From Vampirovibrio chlorellavorus (GTDB taxonomy: Bacteria; Cyanobacteriota; Vampirovibrionia; Vampirovibrionales; Vampirovibrionaceae): a stretch of 64,000 nucleotides of DNA. The DNA is taken from the NCBI GenBank assembly GCA_903866275.1, contig CAIPMU010000007.1, positions 1-64,000 on the forward strand, in the 5' to 3' direction. Shown here piece after piece: positions 51,080 through 59,942 of the stretch; position 1 is the first letter of the stretch, and each line of letters starts with the position of its first letter. The position numbers and the translations under genes are program-made. The notes below the pieces were generated by a model. The model saw only the letters and a program-made list of their open reading frames with translations. It was not told where the DNA came from and did no database searches.

Positions 51080-52474
51080 ATGCCTCAAGTTTTCCCATTT
51101 CGCGGTCTGCGTTACAACCTGGAAAAACTGGCAGCCCAGGGCCAGTCCCTGAATTCGGTGGCCACCCCGCCCTATGATGTGATCAATGAGGCCCAACAGG
51201 TGGCCTTTGCCGAAAAGCACCCGGCCAATTTCATCCGGGTGGATTTAAACCCCAAAACCCCGCAAGACAACGCGCAAAACAACCCATACACTCGCGCGGG
51301 CCAATTCATTCAGCAGTGGGAAACCGAGCAGACCCTGATTGGAGAAGCCAGCCCCGCCATTTACGCCTATTCTCAAAGCTGGCAGGAAGGCACCGAGCAC
51401 ATTGAGCGCAAAGGGGCCATTGTACTGCTCAAGCTGGAGCAGTTTGAAAGCGGCCAAGTACTACCTCATGAGCATACCCTGAAGGGCCCCAAGCAAGACC
51501 GCATCCAACTGATGCGAAGCACCCTGTGCAGCCTGAGCCAGGTCTTCATGATCTATAGCGACCCGGCTCGCACCCTGGAGACGTTACTGTACCCCACCGC
51601 GCCCACTGAAAACAGCGACTGGGCCGAAGCCACCGACGCCGATGGCGTGGTGCATCGCTTCAAACCCGTGACGGATGAGGCGGTGATTGGCAAAATTCAA
51701 GCGCTCTTGCAGGATAAACCCTTACTGATCGCCGATGGACACCACCGTTACGAAACCGCGCTGGCCTACCAACAGGAAGTCCGCGAGCAACTCAAGGCCA
51801 AGACCGGGCAAGAACCCCTCGCAGGCAGTCTCCTCTCGGATTACGCCATGATTTTCGTGACCAACATGGATGATCCGGGGCTGAAAGTGTACCCTACTCA
51901 CCGGATTCTCTACGGCTGGCCGAAAGGCTGGGATGCCCAGCGCTTTGAAGCCGAGCTGTTCCAGCGGTATGACGTGGTGACTGAGGGCGAAACCTTCAGC
52001 TACCGCCGCGCGGGCACCGAGGAACTCCTCAAGCTCCGCCTCAAGCCCGAAGCACAACCCGCCAATCTGCCGCCCCTACTGGATATTTATGACGCGGCGC
52101 TGCTGGAAGAGACGGTCTTCAAAGGCATCTTCCAGCAACCCGGCGAGGCATTAAAGAATGAACACCTGCTGGGCTTCTACCGCAACCCGGAAGAGATTGA
52201 AGCCCTGTGGAGCAGCGGCAAGGCCGTGGGCGGATTCTTTCTGGCCGCGCCATCCGTAAAACTGGTGCATCAAATCTGCGAAAGCGGCCACCGCATGCCC
52301 CAGAAATCCACTTACTTCTACCCCAAAATCCTCAGTGGACTGGTGATTTACCCCTATCGCCCCTTCACCCACGCCGAAGGGCACGCCCTGACCGGTGTAC
52401 TCCCCCAAGCCCAACCGCTGAACCCTCAAGAGTTTGAGGTACAAGCGCTGGCTTTTAGTCAGCGGCCTTATTAA
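51080..52474 (+). CDS. DUF1015 family protein
   Basis: A 464-aa soluble protein of the DUF1015 family. Characteristic segments are PFRGLRYN near residue 6, TPPYDVINEAQQ near 36, NFIRVDLNP near 54, HEHTLKGPKQDRIQLM near 135, and the ADGHHRYETAL motif near 220. The biochemical role is unknown; some members sit in serine or sulfur metabolism loci. ATG 51080 has TGGAG upstream. The gene is monocistronic here. Confidence 0.92.
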   Translation: MPQVFPFRGLRYNLEKLAAQGQSLNSVATPPYDVINEAQQVAFAEKHPANFIRVDLNPKTPQDNAQNNPYTRAGQFIQQWETEQTLIGEASPAIYAYSQSWQEGTEHIERKGAIVLLKLEQFESGQVLPHEHTLKGPKQDRIQLMRSTLCSLSQVFMIYSDPARTLETLLYPTAPTENSDWAEATDADGVVHRFKPVTDEAVIGKIQALLQDKPLLIADGHHRYETALAYQQEVREQLKAKTGQEPLAGSLLSDYAMIFVTNMDDPGLKVYPTHRILYGWPKGWDAQRFEAELFQRYDVVTEGETFSYRRAGTEELLKLRLKPEAQPANLPPLLDIYDAALLEETVFKGIFQQPGEALKNEHLLGFYRNPEEIEALWSSGKAVGGFFLAAPSVKLVHQICESGHRMPQKSTYFYPKILSGLVIYPYRPFTHAEGHALTGVLPQAQPLNPQEFEVQALAFSQRPY

Positions 52475-52603
52475 AGGCCAACCCCGCAGCCCCAAGAGGA
52501 ATGTCAACCCAAATCCTTTCAAACTTCCGCTTGCGTGGAGATAGCTATCTTTCATAAGATAGTTTTTACACCCTAAAATAACTTCAAGGAGTGGCCTCGC
52601 CGC

Positions 52604-52858
52604 ATGAGCTCAACTGTTGAACCCCTGTCCCCTGCCGAGAAGCATCGCCGCGCCCAGCACTATGCGCGCCTGACCTATGCGGGCATCATCCTGACGTTCG
52701 TGACGGTGTGCGCCGTGGCCGTGCTGGCCACCATGAACAGCGAGTCCCACAAAGAGACCTTTCAGGCCATTCATGTGGCCAAGCCAATCTCCTTCTTTGA
52801 CAGCACCTATGTCGATAAGAAGGCCAAACCAGCGGCATCCAGCCAAGCCAAACCCTAA
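52604..52858 (+). CDS. Small single-helix membrane protein
   Basis: An 84-aa protein with AAGGAG 11 bases before ATG 52604. A single membrane helix (YAGIILTFVTVCAVAVLATM, about residues 24-43) is followed by a short, probably periplasmic, tail rich in Lys and Ala (KKAKPAASSQAKP). No family is recognised. Confidence 0.6.
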   Translation: MSSTVEPLSPAEKHRRAQHYARLTYAGIILTFVTVCAVAVLATMNSESHKETFQAIHVAKPISFFDSTYVDKKAKPAASSQAKP

Positions 52859-52890
52859 ACGGCCGGATTCCTGTTCTCGAAGCGACTGCC

Positions 52891-53868
52891 TTACTGGCCT
52901 TTGCGGGGCTTGCCCTTCGGCTTTTGCATCACGAACACGTACTCGTGCTTGAAGATATAAAAACCGCCGACCAGTGCGCGGTAACGCCACAAGTTGCTCA
53001 TGCGACCCTTGGCTTTCTCGTTGCCACTAATGTTTTTGACAATAATGCTCTTGGTTTTAAAGCCCACGCGGTTCATGCGCTCCATACACAAAAAGCCCAG
53101 CGGGATCAGCTCGCCATCGGCGTATTTATCGCCAATCACGAGCCCGGCAAAGCGGCCGGGTTCCAGCATGTCATAACCCAGCTGGCAGACTTTCTCAAAC
53201 ATCTCCAGAAAGTCTTCGGTGGAAGTGGCGTTTGAGAGGTCATTTTCAGAATCCGAGAAACGAATAATATCGGCATACGGGGGGTGCAGGAACAAAAACT
53301 GGGCCGCTTCCCGCTCAAAACCTTTCAAGGCACGCTGAATCGCCCGGCCTGTCCAGTCACCATTGCTGCTATCGCCGTTGATGATCCCCACTTGCTCGGC
53401 TTTGCCTTGCTCTTCCAGCTTGCTGCGCACGTATTGAGCCATCTCGGCTTTGAGTTCCACACCCACGGCCTTGCGACCCAGGTTCACCGCCTCAATCGCG
53501 GAAGTGCCCGAGCCCAGAAAGAGATCCAGAATGACTTCATCCTGCTTGGTATAACGAGTCAGTAGCTGGGTCAGGATTTGCGGGACACAGTTTCCATGAT
53601 AATCCAGCTGATGCCCATTTTGACGATCCCGCCCATTGATTTGCCAGAGGCTGCCGGTCTCAATGTGCTCATAATCGCGCCAACGACTGACATCAATGTC
53701 GTTGTAGGCCAAAGGCTTGCTCTTCGCCTTTGCGGGCAAAGGCGGGGCAAGCTGTTCACCCTCAGGAGCATTCAAAGGCTTAGTCAAAGCCACACCACGG
53801 GCCGAGGCGGCATGTGCACTCGTCCGTTTTTTGGAGGCTCGTTTTTTCTTCACTTCAGACTCGCTCAT
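52891..53868 (-). CDS. Orphan DNA methyltransferase (amino-MTase fold)
   Basis: A 325-aa enzyme of the N6-adenine/N4-cytosine class. A basic N-terminus is followed by motif I ILDLFLGSGTSAIEAVNLGR near residues 114-133, the acidic GVELK, and motif IV HPPY near 195, where most members have D/N/S-PPY. No target-recognition domain can be picked out and no restriction gene adjoins. It may be a solitary regulatory methyltransferase or an RNA-modifying relative. The C-terminus is rich in Lys, Pro and Gly. The very GATC-rich replication region 8 kb away raises the question of its target, which cannot be read from sequence. Confidence 0.85.
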   Translation of the reverse strand: MSESEVKKKRASKKRTSAHAASARGVALTKPLNAPEGEQLAPPLPAKAKSKPLAYNDIDVSRWRDYEHIETGSLWQINGRDRQNGHQLDYHGNCVPQILTQLLTRYTKQDEVILDLFLGSGTSAIEAVNLGRKAVGVELKAEMAQYVRSKLEEQGKAEQVGIINGDSSNGDWTGRAIQRALKGFEREAAQFLFLHPPYADIIRFSDSENDLSNATSTEDFLEMFEKVCQLGYDMLEPGRFAGLVIGDKYADGELIPLGFLCMERMNRVGFKTKSIIVKNISGNEKAKGRMSNLWRYRALVGGFYIFKHEYVFVMQKPKGKPRKGQ

Positions 53869-54078
53869 GCTTCCATCCTAGGGCGTGTTGGCCCGCAAGC
53901 ACGTCCTTTGAACGGAGGATCGGCGTTTTGAAGCAAGCCCTCCCGCTTTCAAAAAACAAACAAAACCCCATGCCCATCCGCGCGATCCGCTTTACATCCC
54001 CGGTCAATCCCTTTCGATCCGGGGCGGGTCGATCTAAAATAGAAGATAATTGACAAACGCCAATTCAAGCGTGAGCCC

Positions 54079-55107
54079 ATGCAAGTCTATCGTTCCGTCT
54101 CTGAAATATGCCTCCACGCCTCGGCCTGTGCCTTGGGCATGTTTGATGGCGTGCATGTAGGCCATGTCATGGTGCTGGAAAACGCCCTGCGAGAGGCTCG
54201 CATTCTGGGTGTACCCAGCGTGGTGGTTAGTTTCGCGAATCATCCCCAGTTTTTAATCAGCAAAACGCCCACCCAGCTTTTATCGACGCTGGAAGAACGC
54301 CTGCAGGCCTTTGAAACCATGGGCTTTGATGCCGCCCTGATTCTGGAGTTTGATGAGTGGCTAAAAAACTTACCCGCCGAAGCGTTTATCCGGCTGGTGT
54401 TACGGGAGCATTTAGGCGTTCAAAGCGTGACCGTGGGCTACGATCATCGGTTTGGCAAAAACCGGGCCGGAGATGGGGCCATGCTGCAACACTCCGGTGA
54501 AGAGTTCGGCTTTGATGTGCAGATCATTGATCCCGTGCGCATCACCGCCCACGCGGCAGAGGGCGGCGGGCAAATCGTGAGCAGCACCCTAATTCGCAAA
54601 CTACTCACCTTTGGCGACATTGAGCAAGCCAATGGTTTATTGGGCAAACCCTATCACCTCACCGGGCTCGTGGAAAAAGGCGTACAACGGGGACGGGAGC
54701 TCGGCTTCCCCACCGCCAATCTGGCCGTGGAAGCCCATCGCCTCATTCCGGGCAATGGCACTTATGGCGGGACGGCCCTGCTGAACGGTCAGGTCTATGC
54801 GGCTGTTTGCAATATCGGGCTTTGCCCCACCTTTGCCGATCAGACCCAAAAACGGGTGGAAGTGCATCTGCTAGGCTACGAAGGGCCGCCTTTTTATGAT
54901 GAGCCCCTGCAAATGACCTTCCTGCAAAAAATCCGGGAGGAACACAAGTTCCCCAGTGTAGATGCCCTCATTCAGCAAATTCAACAGGATTGCCAAACCG
55001 TGCAGCAACGCTGGACAGTCGATGGCCCTATAATGGCCGCGCCCGATGTGGCTTTAACAAACACTCATTCGGTGATTGAGCCAGACCCACTAGACACAAA
55101 TCAATGA
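54079..55107 (+). CDS. ribF: Bifunctional riboflavin kinase/FAD synthetase
   Basis: A 342-aa enzyme making FMN and FAD. The N-terminal nucleotidyl-transferase part has GMFDGVHVGHVMVL near residues 20-33 (HxGH-type motif) and GYDHRFGKNRAGD near 119; the C-terminal kinase part has GRELGFPTANLAVE near 211, NGTYGG near 230 and VEVHLLGYEGPPFYDE near 258. Length is a little above usual because of a 30-residue tail. No rib operon genes are nearby. Confidence 0.96.
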   Translation: MQVYRSVSEICLHASACALGMFDGVHVGHVMVLENALREARILGVPSVVVSFANHPQFLISKTPTQLLSTLEERLQAFETMGFDAALILEFDEWLKNLPAEAFIRLVLREHLGVQSVTVGYDHRFGKNRAGDGAMLQHSGEEFGFDVQIIDPVRITAHAAEGGGQIVSSTLIRKLLTFGDIEQANGLLGKPYHLTGLVEKGVQRGRELGFPTANLAVEAHRLIPGNGTYGGTALLNGQVYAAVCNIGLCPTFADQTQKRVEVHLLGYEGPPFYDEPLQMTFLQKIREEHKFPSVDALIQQIQQDCQTVQQRWTVDGPIMAAPDVALTNTHSVIEPDPLDTNQ

Positions 55108-55182
55108 TAAAGACGGTTTCGACGTCCTGAAACCACCCTAGTCACTCGAACCATAGCCCTCAAGCCCTTTAAATTGGAACCG

Positions 55183-55998
55183 ATGATGCAAGTGCTTGTC
55201 GAAGAAACTAAAAAACTCCGTCGCGCCTCGGCCAGCATCCGGGACGGGGGCATGATCCATGTCAAAGTGCCCCGCCACTGGTCTCGGGATCTCAAGCGCA
55301 GCGCCATTGAGGAACTGGTGGAACGCCTCCAGCGCAAGGACGCCCAGGAAAAAAAGCTGCTGGACAAAGCCAGCGATCAGGCCCGCATCACCATTACTAC
55401 TCAGGCCGAACTGGAGCGCTTTGTCCGCCAGGTTAACGCCGACACCTTTAACGCGCCGCTGGGCAAAGTGCAGCTGGGCTATTCCCGCTACAATCACTTG
55501 GCCCAAGTGAACCTACGCACCAAAACCATGACCGTTTCCAAGTTCTGCTTACAGAATGCCCCTGTAGAGGCCCTGCGGTATCTGATTATCCATGAGTTAG
55601 CCCACTACTATGAATCGGGTCACGGGCCAAATTTCTGGGCGCTGGTGGGTCAGCATGTGCCGGATTATCGTTTGCAGTCCCGCATCATGAAAGCCTTCCA
55701 TCATCAGGCCGTGATTGATGATGAAAAAGCGCAAACCCTCACAGAGCCAGACTCCTCGGGCGCCGACAGCAACCCGTCCCTGATCCCACCAGCGATCCCA
55801 CCGTCTCGCCCGCGCCGGAAAAGCCCTTATGCCTCCCCGCCCAGAAATGCCGCTGAAAAAACGGGACAGAAAACCACGCCTGCTGGCAAGAAACGCGCCG
55901 TGAAACAGGCAGCATCACCAGCAGCAAGCCCTGAACACGACAAAACCGGGTTAATACCCGACTTTGTCAAACAGTTGCAGTTGTGGATTAACCGTTAA
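55183..55998 (+). CDS. YgjP-like (DUF45) metal-dependent protease/hydrolase
   Basis: A 271-aa protein of the YgjP/DUF45 metallopeptidase group, related to SprT/WSS1. The zinc site HELAHYYESGHGPNFW (HExxH and a third His) lies near residues 144-159, after YLIIHE. N-terminal ~120 residues hold a helical, basic region; the C-terminal ~90 residues are Pro/Lys/Ala-rich and probably disordered. Members act on peptides or DNA-protein crosslinks; the target is unknown here. ATG 55183 or 55186 is used; no strong ribosome-binding site is visible. Immediately follows ribF (75 bases). Confidence 0.85.
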   Translation: MMQVLVEETKKLRRASASIRDGGMIHVKVPRHWSRDLKRSAIEELVERLQRKDAQEKKLLDKASDQARITITTQAELERFVRQVNADTFNAPLGKVQLGYSRYNHLAQVNLRTKTMTVSKFCLQNAPVEALRYLIIHELAHYYESGHGPNFWALVGQHVPDYRLQSRIMKAFHHQAVIDDEKAQTLTEPDSSGADSNPSLIPPAIPPSRPRRKSPYASPPRNAAEKTGQKTTPAGKKRAVKQAASPAASPEHDKTGLIPDFVKQLQLWINR

Positions 55999-56046
55999 AG
56001 CCCTCCGTACAAGCACTCCAGTGATTGACTTAGGCTTCCCGTCCTC

Positions 56047-57363
56047 TTACTGAGGGGTGGCCTCCTGCTTTTTGGAGAGCAACGGGTTGCTGGGCTTCCC
56101 TTTGTTGGCGTCCAAAGCGGATTTGGCGCTGGCCTGTAAAGCGATTTGCTGATTGATGATGTCGGTCACGGTCTTGCCCTTGATCATCTCTTCCATCACC
56201 GAAATGGCTTTGGTCAGCTGCACGTCTTTTTTGGCCTTGGCGTCCTCCTCGGTCAACTCCACCGAAATATCCGGCTCAATGCCTTTTTTGTTGATATCGG
56301 TATCGTTGGGCGTGAGGTAGCGCTGGGTGGTGATATTCACCCCGGAACCGCCCGGCAGTTGGTTGATTTCCTGCACCAAGCCCTTACCAAAGCTGCGCTC
56401 GCCAATGAGTACGGCGCGCTTGTTATCTTTCAAGGCCCCGCTGAGAATTTCGCTGGCGCTGGCGCTGCCCCCGTTGATCAGCAAGACCAGCGGTTTTCCG
56501 GTAATCACCGAAGGCGTGGAATAACGCACCTCTTTATAGCCATCCCGGTCGACGGTGCTCACAATCGAGCCGTCTTCCAGGAAGAAATCCGCGATGCGAA
56601 TGGCATTGGAGAGCAAGCCACCCGGATTGGAGCGTAAATCCAGGATATACCCGCTCTTATTGCCCTCTTCCTTCAAGGCATTCTGCACTTCCTGGGCCGC
56701 ATTGCTGCTGAGGAAGGTGGAAAGCTTGATGTAGCCAATATTATTGGGCACCGGCGTACTAAAGGGCGTCGTCAGGGAGACGGATTTCAGCTTGATCTCA
56801 TCGCGCACAATATCGTAGAACTTGGGCGCCTTGTCATCCCGCTTGATTTCGAGATGAACTTTGGTGCCTTTTTCACCGCGAATCAAGTCCGCCGCTTCTT
56901 TCACCGACATGCCCTTGGTGTTTTTGCCGTCTATTTCCAGAATTTCATCGTTGGCCTTCAGCCCGGCCTTATCGGCAGGGGTATCATCGATGGGCGCAAT
57001 GACCACCAGCTTGTCATCCCGCACCCCGATTTGAATCCCAATGCCGTACAGGGTCGCTTTAATCGAGCGGCCTTCCTCGGCGAATTCATCTTTATCCAGA
57101 AATCGGGTGTAGCGGTCGTTTAAGCTAGCCAACATGGTTTCAATGCCCACGTTGGCGTCTTCTTCATCTTTAATCTGGCTATCAAAGCGATGACGCCAAA
57201 TTCTCCAGTCCTGTCCATTTTTGTCATCGTTGACAAACCGGGCGTTGATCAGTTTCCAGACCTCATCGTAAAGCGATTGAGGCGTGTAGGCAAAACTCCG
57301 CTGCACAGGAACTACCAGAGAAAGCGTCACCAGGAGCGTCGCAAGAATCTTCTTTGTCGTCAT
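56047..57363 (-). CDS. S41 family C-terminal processing protease (secreted)
   Basis: A 438-aa CtpA-like serine protease, close paralogue of the one at 39344. ATG 57363 gives a clear signal peptide (KKILATLLVTLSLVVPVQRSFA); the start at 57390 would add 9 residues and has no ribosome-binding site. A PDZ domain lies near 115-200 (DKAGLKANDEILEIDGKN), followed by the protease core with VLLINGGSASASEILSGALK (Ser) and GERSFGKGLVQEIN (Lys). It lacks a lipobox, so it should be free in the periplasm. A TATAAT on the minus strand at about 57425 may be its promoter. Confidence 0.92.
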   Translation of the reverse strand: MTTKKILATLLVTLSLVVPVQRSFAYTPQSLYDEVWKLINARFVNDDKNGQDWRIWRHRFDSQIKDEEDANVGIETMLASLNDRYTRFLDKDEFAEEGRSIKATLYGIGIQIGVRDDKLVVIAPIDDTPADKAGLKANDEILEIDGKNTKGMSVKEAADLIRGEKGTKVHLEIKRDDKAPKFYDIVRDEIKLKSVSLTTPFSTPVPNNIGYIKLSTFLSSNAAQEVQNALKEEGNKSGYILDLRSNPGGLLSNAIRIADFFLEDGSIVSTVDRDGYKEVRYSTPSVITGKPLVLLINGGSASASEILSGALKDNKRAVLIGERSFGKGLVQEINQLPGGSGVNITTQRYLTPNDTDINKKGIEPDISVELTEEDAKAKKDVQLTKAISVMEEMIKGKTVTDIINQQIALQASAKSALDANKGKPSNPLLSKKQEATPQ

Positions 57364-57445
57364 CGGTTTCCCATCCAAATTTATTGGCATTTACAACACA
57401 CCAGTCTGCACGTTGAATTTCATTATAACGGATTTATCGGAGGTC

Positions 57446-58123
57446 TCACAGGGCCCAATTGATTCCGGGACAAAGTCTTTGAATCCAGACTGATGTATTG
57501 AAAACCATGATGCCTGCCCCGGCAAACAGCACACTGCTCAAACCAAAAAAGAACAGAACCATCAGGATAAACAACCCATATTGACTCAAACTATAGCTAT
57601 ATCGACGCAGTGGCGGACAAAATGTTTCCAGCACATCAAACCCATCCAATGGAGGTAAGGGCAACATGTTCAGGAGAAACAAGAAAGCGTTCATCAAGGC
57701 GGCCAACGAAAAGAACCGCTGAAACCCATCCAACCAAAGAAAAAAATCCCAGCCATGCAGAGTCAAAGCGGCATTAATCGGCTCTAGTCCCAAAGTCAGG
57801 ACAACGGATACAGTCATCAACAGCAAGTTGGCAAAAGGTCCGGCAAAACTGACAATCGCCGAACTCCAGCGACCGTTCAAGCGGGAGCGGTTCACTGGCG
57901 TGGAACCCCAGGCCATCCCAAACAGAACCAGCATCATGATAGAGGTTTGGCCCATATGTACCCGCGGATCCAGGGTAATGTGCCCCGCCCGTGCTGCTGT
58001 ATCATCGCCCTGCCATTTCGCGGCCAGCGCATGAAACAGCTCATGGACGCAAATAGAACCAATCACGATCAACAACACGCTGCCAAAATAAACCGGATTC
58101 TTGAACAGTTGCATCGCAAACAT
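57446..58123 (-). CDS. Site-2 protease family M50 membrane peptidase
   Basis: A 225-aa membrane metalloprotease. The zinc motif HELFHALAA lies near residues 28-36, followed by GHITLDPRVHMG, and the second metal ligand motif NMLPLPPLDGFDVLE near 152-166 (D of LDGFD). Five or six hydrophobic helices surround these. It cleaves membrane proteins within the bilayer; the target is unknown, and the small size fits the rhomboid-like group of M50 rather than RseP. Its ATG starts 3 bases after the dciA stop. Confidence 0.88.
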   Translation of the reverse strand: MFAMQLFKNPVYFGSVLLIVIGSICVHELFHALAAKWQGDDTAARAGHITLDPRVHMGQTSIMMLVLFGMAWGSTPVNRSRLNGRWSSAIVSFAGPFANLLLMTVSVVLTLGLEPINAALTLHGWDFFLWLDGFQRFFSLAALMNAFLFLLNMLPLPPLDGFDVLETFCPPLRRYSYSLSQYGLFILMVLFFFGLSSVLFAGAGIMVFNTSVWIQRLCPGINWAL

Positions 58124-58126
58124 CGG

Positions 58127-58534
58127 CTACAAGCTCCCCACCACCCATTGAATCTGATCCACGGTGATGCCCGTTTGAGGTTGAAACCGGTTCAGCGCGT
58201 CTTTCAGCACAGAGACCTGAAAGGTTAATTCCGAAGCCAGCGCGGCATTGGCCACTTTCACCAGCAGCACCATTTTGTAACCCTGCTTCTTTAAACGAAT
58301 GGCGCGGGTGCCCTCGGCGGCAACTTTACCGCACAGCCCTTCCACCTGCCGGGGAAACAGGGCCAGCAAGGCCAGCTCATTGATTTTTTTATCCAGTTGC
58401 AGGCCATCACAGACCCCCGGCAACACATTGGCGAGCGAAGATAGAGAACCCACCCGCTGCGGCTTGGCCTTTTTCTTACGATACGAGTTGGCGTTCGGGT
58501 AAGCGTCAGAGTACTCGGAGGGGTGATCGCTCAT
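58127..58534 (-). CDS. dciA: DUF721/DciA-type replicative helicase loader
   Basis: A 135-aa protein with the DUF721 pattern. A basic N-terminus (SYRKKKAKPQRVGS), then LANVLPGVCDGLQLDKKINE (residues ~29-48), ALLALFPRQVEGLCGKVAAEG, and the C-terminal VKVANAALASELTFQVSVLKDALN. DciA loads the replicative helicase in bacteria lacking DnaC. ATG 58534 overlaps the recF stop by 4 bases, coupling expression with recF; the neighbourhood of dnaN and the candidate oriC supports the role. Confidence 0.78.
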   Translation of the reverse strand: MSDHPSEYSDAYPNANSYRKKKAKPQRVGSLSSLANVLPGVCDGLQLDKKINELALLALFPRQVEGLCGKVAAEGTRAIRLKKQGYKMVLLVKVANAALASELTFQVSVLKDALNRFQPQTGITVDQIQWVVGSL

Positions 58535-59811
58535 AAGGTAGTCGCCTCCCAAGGGGCATTTATCGGGTGATGATTGGCGGACAGGGGGCCCGTTTCCTCT
58601 GTGAGGATGGCCCCTTGTTGGACCCGGAAAACGGCCATTGCTTCAGGCCGTTTGCCGTCCGGTTGGCGTTCCAGCAAGGCTTGCCAGGAACTACTGGGGT
58701 GGGTGGTGGTGATAAACACCTGACTCTCCGGGTGAATGTGCTCCACCAGCAAGCGTTGGCGATCCGGATCCAGTTCAGCCATGACATCATCCATCAGCAA
58801 GACGGGTGGCTCTTGCAGCTTGGCAGTGAGGCATTTCAGCTCCGTCAACTTCAGAGCCAGCACGATGCTGCGCTGTTGCCCCTGGCTCCCGTAAGCGTCT
58901 GCGGCCATGCCATCCAGCGCAAAGCCAATATCATCGCGGTGCGGGCCAATCAGGGAAGTCCCCCGCCGGATTTCATCGGGCATCTTGGCTTCCAGCTGAC
59001 GGGCCAGAATGAGTTCCAGCACAGTCGCCTCGGGTAATACCGCCCCCGATAAGCCACCATCAAACCCTACTAGCGGATCGTCCAAGCCTTGGGCCAGACG
59101 CAATCCTTCCAGCACAGTGCTTTGATAGGCCATGGTCAAGTGCTCCCGCCCATCGCTCAATTCCAGATAGGCGATGGCCGCAAAATCCTCAATCATGGCC
59201 AGATAGGCCAACCGAGAGGCAATCACTTTAGCCCCGGTGGCGGCAAATTGAATGTTCCAGGCACTGAGGTGATCGCGGGAAATATGCTCCTGTGGACCTT
59301 TCAGCAGGCGGTTTTTCTGCTGGCGCACCTTTTGGAACTCACTCAGATAGTTCAGGTGGCGTTTGTCATACTGCACAATGGCCGCATCCAGCCAGCGACG
59401 ACGATCGTCTGGTGCCCCGCGCAACAACAGCAAATCCGGGAGGAAAAAGGACACCGTGGGCAAATGGCCCAACAGCTCGGAGCGACTGCGCAAGGGGGAG
59501 CTATTCACCTTAAACGTAGTCTTGAGGCGCTCATTGTCCAGCTTTATCTGGGCTTCCAAATGCGCACGGCCCTCGTAATGGTGATTGTGCAACTGGGCCT
59601 GTACGCGGGCAAAGGGAGCCCCGGTGCGAATCAATTCGCGATCGGTGCTGGTACGATGCGAACGGGCATGGCTCAGGAAGTACAAGGCTTCCAGCAGGTT
59701 TGTTTTTCCCTGACCGTTATTGCCCAAAAAGATATTCTTGCTGGGCGAAAAGGTCACGTCCAGCGTGGTGTAGTTTCTAAAATTGGCTAATTGCAGAGAC
59801 TCAACGCGCAT
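58531..59811 (-). CDS. recF: DNA repair and replication protein RecF
   Basis: A 426-aa SMC-like ATPase that helps load RecA at gaps. Walker A FLGNNGQGKTNLLEAL lies near residues 27-42, with SHARSHRTSTD after it. The signature YGSQGQQRSIVLALKL lies near 310, and Walker B VLLMDDVMAELDPDRQRLL near 340. ATG 59811 (MRVESLQLANFRNY) is the family-typical start; the frame extends 10 codons upstream. It lies between dnaN and dciA, as in many replication-origin neighbourhoods. Longer than usual because of a linker near 225-255 and a C-terminal tail. Confidence 0.95.
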   Translation of the reverse strand: MRVESLQLANFRNYTTLDVTFSPSKNIFLGNNGQGKTNLLEALYFLSHARSHRTSTDRELIRTGAPFARVQAQLHNHHYEGRAHLEAQIKLDNERLKTTFKVNSSPLRSRSELLGHLPTVSFFLPDLLLLRGAPDDRRRWLDAAIVQYDKRHLNYLSEFQKVRQQKNRLLKGPQEHISRDHLSAWNIQFAATGAKVIASRLAYLAMIEDFAAIAYLELSDGREHLTMAYQSTVLEGLRLAQGLDDPLVGFDGGLSGAVLPEATVLELILARQLEAKMPDEIRRGTSLIGPHRDDIGFALDGMAADAYGSQGQQRSIVLALKLTELKCLTAKLQEPPVLLMDDVMAELDPDRQRLLVEHIHPESQVFITTTHPSSSWQALLERQPDGKRPEAMAVFRVQQGAILTEETGPLSANHHPINAPWEATTL

Positions 59812-59942
59812 GACACCGCCGATTCGGCACACGCCGGACACTGCCTGCCCGTGTCATCGCCGAAAGGGATTTAAATTTCTAAACGGGTTTCTCAACCGGC
59901 CAAAAGAATCAGCCTGAGACTATCCTAGCACCCCGACGGGCT

